Part shown: positions 10,862-19,735 of the stretch, piece by piece
Position numbering within the stretch: position 1 is the stretch's first letter
Layout: each line of letters starts with the position of its first letter
From: Sphingobium fluviale
GTDB taxonomy: Bacteria > Pseudomonadota > Alphaproteobacteria > Sphingomonadales > Sphingomonadaceae
Assembly (NCBI RefSeq): GCF_004122115.1
Contig: NZ_SBKP01000010.1
Span: 1-64,000 of the forward strand
Direction: 5' to 3'
Length of the DNA: 64,000 bases
Program-made: the position numbers and the translations under genes
The notes under the pieces: model-generated
Databases searched by the model: none
What the model was told of the DNA's origin: nothing
Seen by the model: the letters and a program-made list of their open reading frames with translations, nothing else

Positions 10862-12691
10862 TCAATCCTCATCAAACAAACCCGCGAGCTGCTCCACCAT
10901 CGTGCCGCCCAGCTGCTCGGCGTCCATGATCGTCACCGCGCGCTTGTAATAGCGGGTTACGTCATGGCCGATGCCGATGGCGACGAGCTGCACCGGAGAG
11001 CGCGTCTCGATCCACTCGATCACCTGCCGCAGATGGCGCTCCAGATAGACGCCGCTGTTGACCGAAAGGGTCGAGTCATCGACCGGCGCGCCGTCAGAGA
11101 TCACCATGAGGATGCGGCGCTCCTCCGGGCGGTTGACCAAGCGGCTGTGCGCCCAGAGCAGCGCCTCGCCGTCGATATTCTCCTTCAATAGCCCCTCGCG
11201 CATCATCAGCCCCAGCGAGGTGCGCGCCCGCCGCCAAGGCTCGTCCGCCTTCTTATAGACGATATGGCGCAGATCATTGAGGCGGCCGGGGAGCTGCGGG
11301 CGCCCGGCGGCGAGCCAATCCTCACGGCTCAGCCCGCCCTTCCACGCGCGCGTGGTGAAGCCCAGTATCTCGGTCTTGACGCCACAGCGCTCCAGCGTGC
11401 GCGCCATGATGTCTGCGCTGATCGCCGCGATGCTGATCGGCCGGCCACGCATGGAACCTGAATTATCGATCAGCAGCGTGACGACGGTGTCGCGAAATTC
11501 GGTGTCGCGCTCCACCTTGTAGGACAGCGAGTGCGTCGGGTCGATAACGATGCGCGCGAGGCGGGCGGCATCGAGCATCCCCTCCTCCTGATCGAACTCC
11601 CAGCTACGCGACTGTTGCGCCATCAGGCGCCGCTGGAGGCGGTTCGCAAGCTTGGTAACGACGCCCTGCAGGCTCGCCATCTGTTGATCGAGGAAGCCGC
11701 GCAGGCGCACCAGCTCGTCCGCGTCGCACAGGTCCGTTGCGGCGACCACCTCGTCATGCGCGGTGGTGAACGCTTTATAGTCAAAGCCGGGCGGCAGATC
11801 CGACATCGGGCGGTTGGGCCGCACCGGCAGCATGCCTTCATCCCCCATGCCGTCCGCATCGTCATCGCTCAACGAATCGATGTCGTCGCTATATTCGGCC
11901 TCGCCGTCTTCGCTCTCGCCCTCGGACTGTTCGCCGCGCGCTTCAGTGGTAGCGTCGCTGTCGCCGGGCTGTTCCTCGCCTTCGTCGCCTTCCTGGCTGT
12001 CGTCCTCCTCGGCGGAATCCTGATCGTCCTCGCCGCTCTCGTCGGTCGGCTCTTGCGGGTCGCTCGATTCGACCAGCGAGAGATGTTCCAGCAGGCTAGA
12101 GGTGAGCTGCTGGAAGGCGTGCTGATCGTCGAGCGCGAGCGGCAGGGCATCGAGATCGCTGCCCGCCTTCTCCTCGATCCATTCGCGCACCAGCTCCACG
12201 CCCGCGCGCGCGGCCTCAGGCGGAGCATCTCCGGTAAGGCGCTCGCGCATCATCAGCGCGACGGCGGTGGAGAGCGGCACTTCATCTGCGTTGCGCGCGC
12301 GCGTGATGGCATCAGATTTCAGGCGCAGGTCCAGCGCATGAGAGAGGTTGTCGCGCACGCCTGCCATGCTGCGCGCGCCCAGCGCCTCTACCCGCGCCTG
12401 CTCGGCGGCGTCATAGACGGCGCGTGCAACCGCATCCGCCGGCGCGTGCCGGTTATGGAGCGCGACATTGTGGTGGCGCAGCTTGAGCGCGCTCGCGTCC
12501 GCGAATCCCCGCGCAAGCGCCACCTGATCACGCGGCAGAGCGCGGCCCGGCGCAGGGACCTTGATCGCCTTGCCCGCCAGATGCGGGCTATCCGCCGTGA
12601 AGCCGACCTCCGCCTCCGAGTCGCGCGCAATTGCGCGGGCGGTGCCGGAAAGAATCGCCTTGAAGGCATCGAGCGGAGTTTGGGCAGCCAT
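10862..12691 (-). CDS. cobT: Cobaltochelatase subunit CobT
   Basis: With CobS, CobT forms the AAA+/VWA chaperone complex that works with CobN to insert cobalt into hydrogenobyrinic acid a,c-diamide in aerobic cobalamin synthesis. The 609-residue protein has a helical N-terminal region and a very acidic linker of Asp/Glu/Ser runs around residues 215-300. A von Willebrand A domain follows, with the MIDAS motif DNSGS starting at Asp409. The start at 12691 ([10 protein letters not shown]) is chosen over 12721 because homologues begin there. No cobN lies in the window. cobS is 1 kb away, separated by an opposite-strand gene. Confidence 0.93.
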   Translation of the reverse strand: MAAQTPLDAFKAILSGTARAIARDSEAEVGFTADSPHLAGKAIKVPAPGRALPRDQVALARGFADASALKLRHHNVALHNRHAPADAVARAVYDAAEQARVEALGARSMAGVRDNLSHALDLRLKSDAITRARNADEVPLSTAVALMMRERLTGDAPPEAARAGVELVREWIEEKAGSDLDALPLALDDQHAFQQLTSSLLEHLSLVESSDPQEPTDESGEDDQDSAEEDDSQEGDEGEEQPGDSDATTEARGEQSEGESEDGEAEYSDDIDSLSDDDADGMGDEGMLPVRPNRPMSDLPPGFDYKAFTTAHDEVVAATDLCDADELVRLRGFLDQQMASLQGVVTKLANRLQRRLMAQQSRSWEFDQEEGMLDAARLARIVIDPTHSLSYKVERDTEFRDTVVTLLIDNSGSMRGRPISIAAISADIMARTLERCGVKTEILGFTTRAWKGGLSREDWLAAGRPQLPGRLNDLRHIVYKKADEPWRRARTSLGLMMREGLLKENIDGEALLWAHSRLVNRPEERRILMVISDGAPVDDSTLSVNSGVYLERHLRQVIEWIETRSPVQLVAIGIGHDVTRYYKRAVTIMDAEQLGGTMVEQLAGLFDED

Positions 12692-12918
12692 GCAATTGGG
12701 CTGCGCGAGGCGAAGCGGCAAGTCAAGCCCTGGCTCGTTTCAGGACAGGGGCGTGTATGGCTTTCGCGCTGCGGCCCGAACTTGTCTCAAAATGAAACAG
12801 AATGAACTCCAGCCTGTCTCGGAATGGATCAAAGCACCGGCTCAGACAAACGTGGTTAACGGCATGTAATGATTGCGTTTATTCTGTTAGACATGCACTC
12901 ATAACCACAGAGACAGGT

Positions 12919-13554
12919 ATGAACATGCGCAAGCTTTTGATCAGCACCGCCCTTACCGGGGCCTTCTTCATGGCTCCCTCGGCACAGGCCGTAACGGTCC
13001 TGCCCGCCTGCTCCATGACAGACATTAACGCGACTCCGGCGCTTTCCAGCCAGAGTTGTTCGGGTTTCTATCAGGGCAACCTGCTCAATCAGGCCAGCAA
13101 AAGCACTCTTGTGCCGATCCTCAACGGTCTGTTGGGCAGTACGACCTTCAGTGTCTCGACCTTCCAATTTGGGTCGTTCACGACGAACTCGAACCTCAAC
13201 GGGGCCAAGAGCGTGGATTTCTCCGCTCTGCCCTTCAGCACCAAGCTCAATGGCATGACCCTGATCGGCATCCATTACGGTGCTGGCAAGGGCTCGCCCA
13301 GCGACGTCGCGGGTAACACGCGCAGCGACAAGAGCGATTCGACCGCATTCTATTATTTCGACGCAGGCACTAACCTCGACAAGATCAACCTCAACTTCGG
13401 TGCCAGCTCGACACTGACCCTGTTCTCGACTGGAACGGCGGGCGCCGTGCCGGAACCGGCGACCTGGGCGCTGATGATCCTCGGTTTTGGCGGCATCGGC
13501 GCGGCGATGCGCCGTGGCAAGGCCAAGGTGCGGGTCGGCTACGCGATGGTCTGA
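12919..13554 (+). CDS. PEPxxWA-CTERM sorting-domain secreted protein
   Basis: A 211-residue exported protein of unknown function. Residues 1-24 form a signal peptide ending AQA. The middle is Ser/Thr/Asn-rich, low in charge, and carries two Cys near the mature N-terminus (PACSM and QSCSGF). The C-terminus has VPEPATWALMILGFGGIGAAMRR, the PEPxxWA-type sorting signal characteristic of sphingomonads: a PEP motif, one transmembrane helix and a basic end. Such proteins are thought to be processed by an exosortase and tied to exopolysaccharide. The ATG at 12919 follows AGAGACAGG; the frame continues upstream but without signal-peptide logic. It lies on the opposite strand between cobT and cobS. Confidence 0.85.
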   Translation: MNMRKLLISTALTGAFFMAPSAQAVTVLPACSMTDINATPALSSQSCSGFYQGNLLNQASKSTLVPILNGLLGSTTFSVSTFQFGSFTTNSNLNGAKSVDFSALPFSTKLNGMTLIGIHYGAGKGSPSDVAGNTRSDKSDSTAFYYFDAGTNLDKINLNFGASSTLTLFSTGTAGAVPEPATWALMILGFGGIGAAMRRGKAKVRVGYAMV

Positions 13555-13580
13555 GCGACCTTTTCACAGCAGATAGAGTT

Positions 13581-13614
13581 GGCGGCTGCTTCCATGGGAG
13601 GCTGCCGCCTTTTT
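13581..13614 (+). terminator. Intrinsic terminator after the PEP-CTERM gene
   Basis: GGCGGC at 13581-13586 pairs with GCCGCC at 13604-13609, and the stem continues with mostly paired TGCTTCC/GGAGGCT around an ATG loop. Five T follow at 13610-13614. It starts 27 bases after the stop codon and has the form of a textbook rho-independent terminator. Confidence 0.8.
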
Positions 13615-13665
13615 ATGTGGGGACAGCGGCTATAACGACGCGCGCTGACGGGCTGGCTGTGGGGT

Positions 13666-14670
13666 TCAAGCCTTCCCCACAATGCTTTCCGGCAGGTCTT
13701 TCCCAAACACGCGCTGATAATATTCCGCCACCAGCGCGCGCTCCGCCTCATCGCACTTGTTGAGGAACGAGAGCCGGAAGGCGAAGCCGACATCCTTGAA
13801 AATCAGCGCGTTCTGTGCCCAGCTGATCACGGTGCGCGGAGACATCACGGTCGAGATATCGCCGTTGATGAAGCCCTGCCGCGTCAGTTCTGCGACCTTG
13901 ATCATGTTCTCGACCTCTTTACGGCCGCCCGCATGATCATATTCGCCGGATTTTGCGAGGACGACCTGCGCCTCCACCTCGGCGGGCAGATAATTGAGCG
14001 CCACGACGAGATTCCAGCGGTCCATCTGGCCCTGGTTGATCTGCTGCGTGCCGTGATAGAGGCCCGACGTATCGCCCAACCCCACCGTATTGGCGGTGGC
14101 GAACAGGCGGAACCATGGGTTCGGGCGGATGACGCGGTTCTGATCGAGCAGGGTCATCTTGCCGTCCGTCTCCAGCACACGCTGGATCACGAACATCACG
14201 TCAGGCCGCCCCGCGTCATATTCATCGAACACCAACGCCACCGGCCGCTGCAACGCCCAGGGGAGCAGGCCCTCGCGAAACTCCGTCACCTGCTGGCCGT
14301 CCTTCAGCACGATCGCGTCACGCCCGACCAGATCGATACGGCTGATATGCGCATCGAGGTTGATGCGGATGCACGGCCAGTTGAGGCGCGCTGCAACCTG
14401 TTCGATATGCGTCGATTTGCCGGTGCCGTGATAGCCCTGAACCATGACGCGGCGATTGAACGCAAAGCCCGCGAGGATGGCGAGCGTGGTGTCGGCATCG
14501 AACACATAGGCCGGGTCAAGATCGGGCACGCGCTCGTCTGCCTCGGAGAAGGCGGGCACCATCATGTCGACATCGACGCCGAACAGCTCGCGCGCGCTCA
14601 CCTGTTTGTCCGGCGCTTCCATCAGCGTTTCGCTGCGCATATCGGGGTTGGCGTTGGGTATGTCGGTCAT
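13666..14670 (-). CDS. cobS: Cobaltochelatase AAA+ subunit CobS
   Basis: The AAA+ ATPase partner of CobT in the aerobic cobalt chelatase. The 334-residue protein has Walker A GYHGTGKS at 79-86, Walker B in [10 protein letters not shown], and the sensor region [19 protein letters not shown] typical of MoxR/CobS ATPases. The start at 14670 ([10 protein letters not shown]) is preferred to 14688; neither has a strong ribosome-binding site. It follows the J-domain gene by 33 bases on the same strand, suggesting co-transcription. In many genomes cobS and cobT are adjacent. Here the PEP-CTERM gene lies between them. Confidence 0.93.
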   Translation of the reverse strand: MTDIPNANPDMRSETLMEAPDKQVSARELFGVDVDMMVPAFSEADERVPDLDPAYVFDADTTLAILAGFAFNRRVMVQGYHGTGKSTHIEQVAARLNWPCIRINLDAHISRIDLVGRDAIVLKDGQQVTEFREGLLPWALQRPVALVFDEYDAGRPDVMFVIQRVLETDGKMTLLDQNRVIRPNPWFRLFATANTVGLGDTSGLYHGTQQINQGQMDRWNLVVALNYLPAEVEAQVVLAKSGEYDHAGGRKEVENMIKVAELTRQGFINGDISTVMSPRTVISWAQNALIFKDVGFAFRLSFLNKCDEAERALVAEYYQRVFGKDLPESIVGKA

Positions 14671-14703
14671 CAGTCGGCCTTGAAGCATTGAAACAGGGGT
14701 GAC

Positions 14704-15327
14704 TCACGCAAAAGCGGGAGCCTTTCGCAGGTGCGTATAGGCGGCGATCACATCCTGCAACGCCTTTTCGTGGGATCGGTCCCCGCCATTGTGATCCGGG
14801 TGATAGCGGCGGACCAGCGCGGCGTAGCGGGTGCGCAGCGCCTTGCGGTCCGCGTCTGTGCCCAGCTCCATCACGCGCAGCGCCTTGCGGTCTTCCGGGG
14901 ACAGCGGCTTGCCGTCCTGCCGGGAGGCCATCTCGGCGCGCATCGCGTCCATCTTTTGCCGATAGCCCGCACCGATGGCGTCCAGCGGATCGGTGAAGTC
15001 CGCCCATTTCGGCCCCGGCGGATGGGCGTTGGACGAGAAGGCGCGCGTCTCGCGCTCCCACCCCGCATAAGGCCGCTGGGCAGCAGCGATTTCATCTGCG
15101 GACATGCCGGAGAAGAAATTATACCCCGCATTAAACTCGCGCACATGATCGAGGCAGAGCCAGCGCCATTGCGGCGGGCGGTCTGCGGGCGCATCAAGAT
15201 CGCGCGCGGCAGGCGCGCGGAACTCACCGGGATAGGGGCAGCCTTCCACGGCGCAATGCTGCGCTGCGCCCTCCACCCGACCATGAAAACGGGTGCTGCG
15301 GCGCGGCGGATCGGTTTCGGCAGGCAA
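14704..15327 (-). CDS. J-domain protein with an N-terminal Cys/His-rich segment
   Basis: A 207-residue protein with a C-terminal J domain that would stimulate an Hsp70 (DnaK). The HPD signature is at residues 176-178 in RYHPDHNGG, with the preceding helix ALRTRYAALVRRY and the following ALQDVIAAYTHLRK. The N-terminal half is not DnaJ-like. It carries Cys25, Cys30, Cys58 and His61 (CAVEGC and CLDH), spaced as in a small zinc site. The J domain at the C-terminus is the reverse of the DnaJ layout. It lies directly upstream of cobS and is divergent from bolA, 43 bases away. The gene is probably conserved next to cobS in alphaproteobacteria, from memory. Confidence 0.85.
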   Translation of the reverse strand: MPAETDPPRRSTRFHGRVEGAAQHCAVEGCPYPGEFRAPAARDLDAPADRPPQWRWLCLDHVREFNAGYNFFSGMSADEIAAAQRPYAGWERETRAFSSNAHPPGPKWADFTDPLDAIGAGYRQKMDAMRAEMASRQDGKPLSPEDRKALRVMELGTDADRKALRTRYAALVRRYHPDHNGGDRSHEKALQDVIAAYTHLRKAPAFA

Positions 15328-15370
15328 GTTGAGGCTATCCCGGCAGGTGCAAAACGCCTATATAGGGCGG

Positions 15371-15655
15371 ATGGATAGCCAAGCGAAAGGCCCGGTCGCC
15401 ACAGAAATTGAGTCGCGCCTGCGTCTGGCGCTCAATCCGTCGCATCTCCTCATTATCAACGACAGTGAGAAGCATCGCGGCCATGCCGGGCACGATGCCT
15501 CTGGCGAGAGCCATTTCACGGTGGAGCTGGTGTCGACAGCGTTCATCGGCGCGAACCGGGTGGCGCGGCAGCGGCTGGTGAACGATGCGTTGCGGGAGCT
15601 GCTGGTGGACAAGATTCACGCGCTGTCGATCCGCGCGCTGGCGCCGGGGGAATGA
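15371..15655 (+). CDS. bolA: BolA family protein
   Basis: A 94-residue BolA-type protein. The family forms Fe-S bridged complexes with monothiol glutaredoxins and affects iron and redox homeostasis, and some members bind DNA. The signature is clear: NDSEKHRGHAGHDASGESHFTVELVS followed at once by F-x-G-x-x-R-V-x-R-Q-R, with the conserved His residues of the loop. The ATG at 15371 gives the standard length; an earlier in-frame opening at 15293 would overlap the divergent J-domain gene. Its stop overlaps the next start as ATGA, so it is translationally coupled to the pirin gene. Confidence 0.92.
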   Translation: MDSQAKGPVATEIESRLRLALNPSHLLIINDSEKHRGHAGHDASGESHFTVELVSTAFIGANRVARQRLVNDALRELLVDKIHALSIRALAPGE

Positions 15656-16563
15656 CTTCTCCGCCATCAGGCCCGGTCCTTGAGACTCTGATCCCGTCGA
15701 GCCACGATCTGGGCGATTTCACCGTGCGCCGGTCCCTGCCCGCGAAGGCGCGCACGATGGTCGGCCCGTTCGTGTTTTATGACGAAGCTGGCCCGGCGAC
15801 GCTCGCGCCGTCAAAGGGCATTGATGTTCGGCCGCACCCGCATATCGGCCTCGCCACCGTCACCTATATGCTGAAGGGCGCGTTCGTGCACCGCGATTCG
15901 CTGGGCAGCACGCAGCTGATTGAGCCCGGCGCCATCAACCTGATGACCGCAGGGCGCGGGATCGTCCATTCCGAGCGGTCCCCCGATGACGCGCGCGCCG
16001 CGGGCGGAGACCTGTGGGCGATCCAGACATGGCTCGCCCTGCCCGATGGGCAGGAGGAGCGGGACCCCGCCTTCGAGCATGTTCCGCAAACCCGCCTGCC
16101 GGTGATTGCCGGTGATGGAGCGCAGGCGCGGATCATAATGGGTACGCTCTGGGGCGAGACAGCGCCTGTCACCACCTATGCAGGCACCATCTATGCGGAT
16201 ATCGCGCTGGAGCCGGGTGGGGCCATCCCGATCGACGCGCTGGCGGACGAGCGGGCGCTGTATGTGCTGAGTGGGGACGCGAGCCTGAACGGAGACGCGC
16301 TTGCGCCCGGTGCACTGCATGTGCTCCGTCCGGGCGTCGCGGCGACGCTGCGGTCTCAATACGGAGCGCGCGTGATGCTGTGCGGAGGCGAGGCCTTTGC
16401 CACGCCCCGCCATGTGTGGTGGAATTTCGTTTCGTCATCCAAGGATCGCATCGTTCAGGCGCGCCAGGATTGGGAGGCGATGCGCTTCCCCCTGATACCT
16501 GACGATAATCTGGAGTATATCCCGCTGCCGCATGGCCGCCCCAAGACCGTCAGCTATCCCTGA
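15652..16563 (+). CDS. Pirin family protein
   Basis: A 303-residue bicupin of the pirin (YhhW-like) family, non-haem iron proteins with reported quercetinase activity or regulatory roles. The N-terminal cupin has the metal-binding block RPHPHIGLATVTY, then HRDSLGS and GIVHSER, which supply the His/Glu ligands. The C-terminal cupin is degenerate, as is usual. The start overlaps the bolA stop (ATGA). The substrate is unknown, and the link to BolA (iron-related) is contextual only. Confidence 0.9.
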   Translation: MTSPPSGPVLETLIPSSHDLGDFTVRRSLPAKARTMVGPFVFYDEAGPATLAPSKGIDVRPHPHIGLATVTYMLKGAFVHRDSLGSTQLIEPGAINLMTAGRGIVHSERSPDDARAAGGDLWAIQTWLALPDGQEERDPAFEHVPQTRLPVIAGDGAQARIIMGTLWGETAPVTTYAGTIYADIALEPGGAIPIDALADERALYVLSGDASLNGDALAPGALHVLRPGVAATLRSQYGARVMLCGGEAFATPRHVWWNFVSSSKDRIVQARQDWEAMRFPLIPDDNLEYIPLPHGRPKTVSYP

Positions 16564-16674
16564 GCGCATATTCTGTTTCTGTGCCGTTTCGGGCAAGTAA
16601 AACCCCTGCTATCCGCCCCCGACTCTTTTTCTACTTTGCGGCTTTTGTGCGACTGTCGTAGGAAGTGACGCATT

Positions 16675-18594
16675 ATGGCCCCTCCAGGGGTGCAGAGGAT
16701 ATCCGAACCTATGGCCAGCGCCGCTGAAATCTTGACCCCACGCGCAACCGAGGGGGCTCTTTCTCCCGAATCCGTCGTTGTCCGTTTTGCAGGTGACAGT
16801 GGCGATGGCATGCAGCTTACCGGCGGTCAGTTCACGCTGTCGACGGCATTGGCGGGCAATGACCTCGCCACCTTCCCCGATTTCCCGGCCGAGATTCGCG
16901 CGCCGCAAGGCACTTTGTTCGGCGTCTCGGCTTTCCAGATCAACTTCGGTTCGTCCGACATCACCACCGCGGGCGATGCGCCCGATGTGCTGGTGGCGAT
17001 GAACCCGGCGGCATTGAAGACCAACGTCAAGGATTTGAAGCCGGGCGGCCTCATCATCGCCGACACCGGCGAGTTCACAAAGCGGAACCTTGAGAAGGCA
17101 AAATATGAGGTAAGCCCGCTGGAGGATGGCTCGCTTGGCCAATGGCGGGTGCTGTCGTTCGATATTTCCCAACTCACGATGGACAGCGTGAAGCCCTTCG
17201 GCCTTGGCAACAAGGAGGCGCTGCGCTGCAAGAATATGTGGACGCTGGGCCTCGCGCTGTGGATGTTTGACCGCAGCCGGGAACCGATCATCGCGTGGCT
17301 GAAGGCCAAGTTCGCGAAGGCGCCTGAGCTGGCGGAGGCCAACATCGCCGCGCTCAATGCAGGCCATGCCTATGGCGAGACGGCGGAGATCGGCGCGGAG
17401 GGCATAACCCTGCCGCAATACAGCCTCGCCGCCGCGCCGCAGCCGCAGGGGCTATATCGCACCATCACCGGCGCCGACTCTATCGCCTATGGCCTTGTCG
17501 CGGGTGCGCAGCTTGCTCAGCTTCCTATGTTTTATGGCGGCTACCCCATCACCCCGGCGTCGGCGGTGCTTCATTCGCTGTCAAAGCTGAAGGAGTTTGG
17601 CGTCACCACCTTTCAGGCGGAAGACGAGATCGCCGCGATCGCCTCGGCCATCGGCGCAAGCTATGCGGGGCAGCTGGGCGTAACCTGCTCGTCCGGCCCC
17701 GGCATCGCCTTGAAGGGCGAGGCGATGGGTCTTGCGATCATGACCGAGCTGCCGCTTGTCATCGTCAACGTCCAGCGCGGCGGGCCATCGACCGGCCTGC
17801 CCACCAAGACCGAGCAGTCGGACCTTTATCAGGCGGTCTATGGCCGTAATGGCGACGCGCCGCTGCCCGTGATCGCCGCGCGCTCGCCCGCCGACGCATT
17901 CGAGTGCGCGATAGAGGCATGCCGCATTGCCACGCAATATATGACGCCGGTTATCCTGCTGTCTGATGGCTATATCGCCAACGCTGCTGAGCCATGGAAG
18001 GTGCCGGACGTGAGCAGCTTCGCGCCGTTCCCGGTCGCGTTTATGGAACAGGCGCAGGAAGGCGGGCTGATGCCTTACGCGCGGGACGAAAAGCTGAAGC
18101 GCCCGTGGATCAAGCCCGGCACCCCTGGCCTGATGCACCGCATCGGCGGCATCGAGAAGGCGCAGAACAGCGGCCATATCGACTATTCACCCGCCAACCA
18201 TCAGGCGATGACCGACATTCGTCGCAACAAGGTGGCCGGCGTAGCGAACAGCATCCCCGATCAGACGGTCGAGCAGGGTGCGGCCGGCGGCAAGCTCGCC
18301 GTCGTCGGATGGGGCAGCACGTTCGGGCCGATCCATCAGGCCGTGAAGCGCGCGCGCGCCAAGGGGCAGGATGTGAGCCACATCCACATCCGCCACATCT
18401 GGCCGATGCCCAATAATCTGGGCGATCTGCTCAAGAGCTATGACAAGATATTGGTGCCGGAGATGAACACCGGGCAGTTGAAGACCGTGCTGCGCGATCA
18501 GTATCTGGTCGATGCCCGGCCATTGAACAAAACCTCCGGCCAGCCCTTCCGCATCGCGGAGATCGAAGCCGCCATCGAGGAGCTTCTCAAGTGA
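16675..18594 (+). CDS. korA: 2-oxoacid:ferredoxin oxidoreductase, fused gamma-alpha subunit
   Basis: The large subunit of a two-subunit 2-oxoglutarate (or related 2-oxoacid):acceptor oxidoreductase. The 639-residue chain begins with the gamma domain (VVRFAGDSGDGMQLTGG and FPDFPAEIRAPQGT). From about residue 250 it continues into the alpha/pyrimidine-binding domain with GGYPITPAS, FQAEDEIAA and NVQRGGPSTGLPTKTEQSDL. This fusion is the KorA-type layout. AGGAAG lies about nine bases before the ATG at 16675; an alternative start at 16711 (MASAAEIL) has a weaker GAGGA. It overlaps korB by four bases. No ferredoxin or delta subunit gene is next to it. Confidence 0.92.
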   Translation: MAPPGVQRISEPMASAAEILTPRATEGALSPESVVVRFAGDSGDGMQLTGGQFTLSTALAGNDLATFPDFPAEIRAPQGTLFGVSAFQINFGSSDITTAGDAPDVLVAMNPAALKTNVKDLKPGGLIIADTGEFTKRNLEKAKYEVSPLEDGSLGQWRVLSFDISQLTMDSVKPFGLGNKEALRCKNMWTLGLALWMFDRSREPIIAWLKAKFAKAPELAEANIAALNAGHAYGETAEIGAEGITLPQYSLAAAPQPQGLYRTITGADSIAYGLVAGAQLAQLPMFYGGYPITPASAVLHSLSKLKEFGVTTFQAEDEIAAIASAIGASYAGQLGVTCSSGPGIALKGEAMGLAIMTELPLVIVNVQRGGPSTGLPTKTEQSDLYQAVYGRNGDAPLPVIAARSPADAFECAIEACRIATQYMTPVILLSDGYIANAAEPWKVPDVSSFAPFPVAFMEQAQEGGLMPYARDEKLKRPWIKPGTPGLMHRIGGIEKAQNSGHIDYSPANHQAMTDIRRNKVAGVANSIPDQTVEQGAAGGKLAVVGWGSTFGPIHQAVKRARAKGQDVSHIHIRHIWPMPNNLGDLLKSYDKILVPEMNTGQLKTVLRDQYLVDARPLNKTSGQPFRIAEIEAAIEELLK

Positions 18595-19670
18595 ACGACA
18601 TGACCCCTCCGCAGAAGATGACCGCCAAGGATTGGGAGACCGATCAGGAAGTACGCTGGTGCCCTGGTTGCGGTGATTACGCGATCCTGAAAGCCGTGCA
18701 GCGCACGCTGCCGGAGATCGGCGCGCGCCCGGAGAATACCGTGTTCGTCTCCGGCATCGGCTGTTCCTCGCGCTTCCCTTATTATGTTGAGAGCTATGGC
18801 TTTCACACTATCCACGGCCGCGCGCCTGCGGTGGCGACGGGCGTCAAGCTCGCCAACCCGGAGCTGGACGTGTGGATCATCACCGGCGATGGCGATGCGC
18901 TGTCCATCGGCGGCAACCACACGATGCATGTGCTGCGCCGTAACCTGAATTGCCAGATCCTCCTCTTCAACAACGAGATCTATGGCCTCACCAAGGGGCA
19001 ATATTCGCCCACCAGCCGTGAGGGCACAAAGTCGCCCTCCACGCCCTATGGCTCGGTCGATCATCCCGCCAAGCCCGCCGCGTTCGCGCTGGGCGCGGGT
19101 GCGCGCTTCGTGGCGCGCGGGTTCGATGTGTCGAAGAACCTGCCCGATGTGCTGAAGGCCGCCTATGCCCACAAGGGCGCGGCGTTCGTCGAGATTTTCC
19201 AGAACTGCATCGTCTATAACAAGGACGTGTTCGAGGATTTCGCCGCCCCCAAGGGCGCGGAGGACCGCCAGCTCTGGCTGAAGGACGGCGAGCCGATGCT
19301 GTTCGGGTCGGACAAGACCGGCGGCGTCAAGGGCATCGCGCTAGACCGCGAGAACCTGTGCCTCAAGGTCGTCGATGTCTTGGACGGAGACTGGCAGGCG
19401 GCGGGCGTGATCGTGCACGATGTGCGCAACCGCTCGATCGCGCATATGCTGGTCGAGATGCCCTTCGGCGCCTTCCCGATGGCGCTGGGCGTGCTGTATG
19501 ATGACCCCGCGCCGAGCTTTGAGGAAGGCGTGATCGCGCAAAACGAAGCCGCCGCCAAGGGCAAGACGCCCGACCTGCAAAAGCTGCTCTCGTTGGGCCA
19601 GACCTGGGTGGTCGGCCCGGAAACTGAAGCGGCGGACGCAGGCAGCGCGGGCAGCGGGCACGAACTGTAA
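18591..19670 (+). CDS. korB: 2-oxoacid:ferredoxin oxidoreductase beta subunit
   Basis: A 359-residue thiamine-diphosphate-binding subunit. WCPGCGDYAILK supplies a Cys pair of the kind that ligates a 4Fe-4S cluster, and GIGCSSRFPYY and GRAPAVATGVK are family blocks. ITGDGDALSIGGNH with FNNEIYGLTKGQ forms the ThDP/Mg site (GDGD...N). The start is a GTG at 18591 inside the korA stop (GTGA), implying translational coupling. The C-terminus after about residue 340 is a variable Ala/Glu tail. KorAB in an aerobe gives a CoA-dependent, ferredoxin-linked route from 2-oxoglutarate to succinyl-CoA. Substrate specificity is inferred from family layout. Confidence 0.93.
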   Translation: MNDMTPPQKMTAKDWETDQEVRWCPGCGDYAILKAVQRTLPEIGARPENTVFVSGIGCSSRFPYYVESYGFHTIHGRAPAVATGVKLANPELDVWIITGDGDALSIGGNHTMHVLRRNLNCQILLFNNEIYGLTKGQYSPTSREGTKSPSTPYGSVDHPAKPAAFALGAGARFVARGFDVSKNLPDVLKAAYAHKGAAFVEIFQNCIVYNKDVFEDFAAPKGAEDRQLWLKDGEPMLFGSDKTGGVKGIALDRENLCLKVVDVLDGDWQAAGVIVHDVRNRSIAHMLVEMPFGAFPMALGVLYDDPAPSFEEGVIAQNEAAAKGKTPDLQKLLSLGQTWVVGPETEAADAGSAGSGHEL

Positions 19671-19735
19671 CGGCCCGGCGTCCATCTGTCTCAGGATGGC
19701 TCACCCGCCCGACAAAGGTTAATTGCCCTCGCAGC

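Noticed and set aside
11531..12805. 424-codon plus-strand frame over cobT
   Set aside because: Antisense to cobT; the hydrophobic middle is the complement of the acidic linker, not a real membrane protein.
16675..18594. Reading korA as two separate fused genes by frameshift or error
   Set aside because: The gamma-alpha fusion in one frame is the normal KorA layout.
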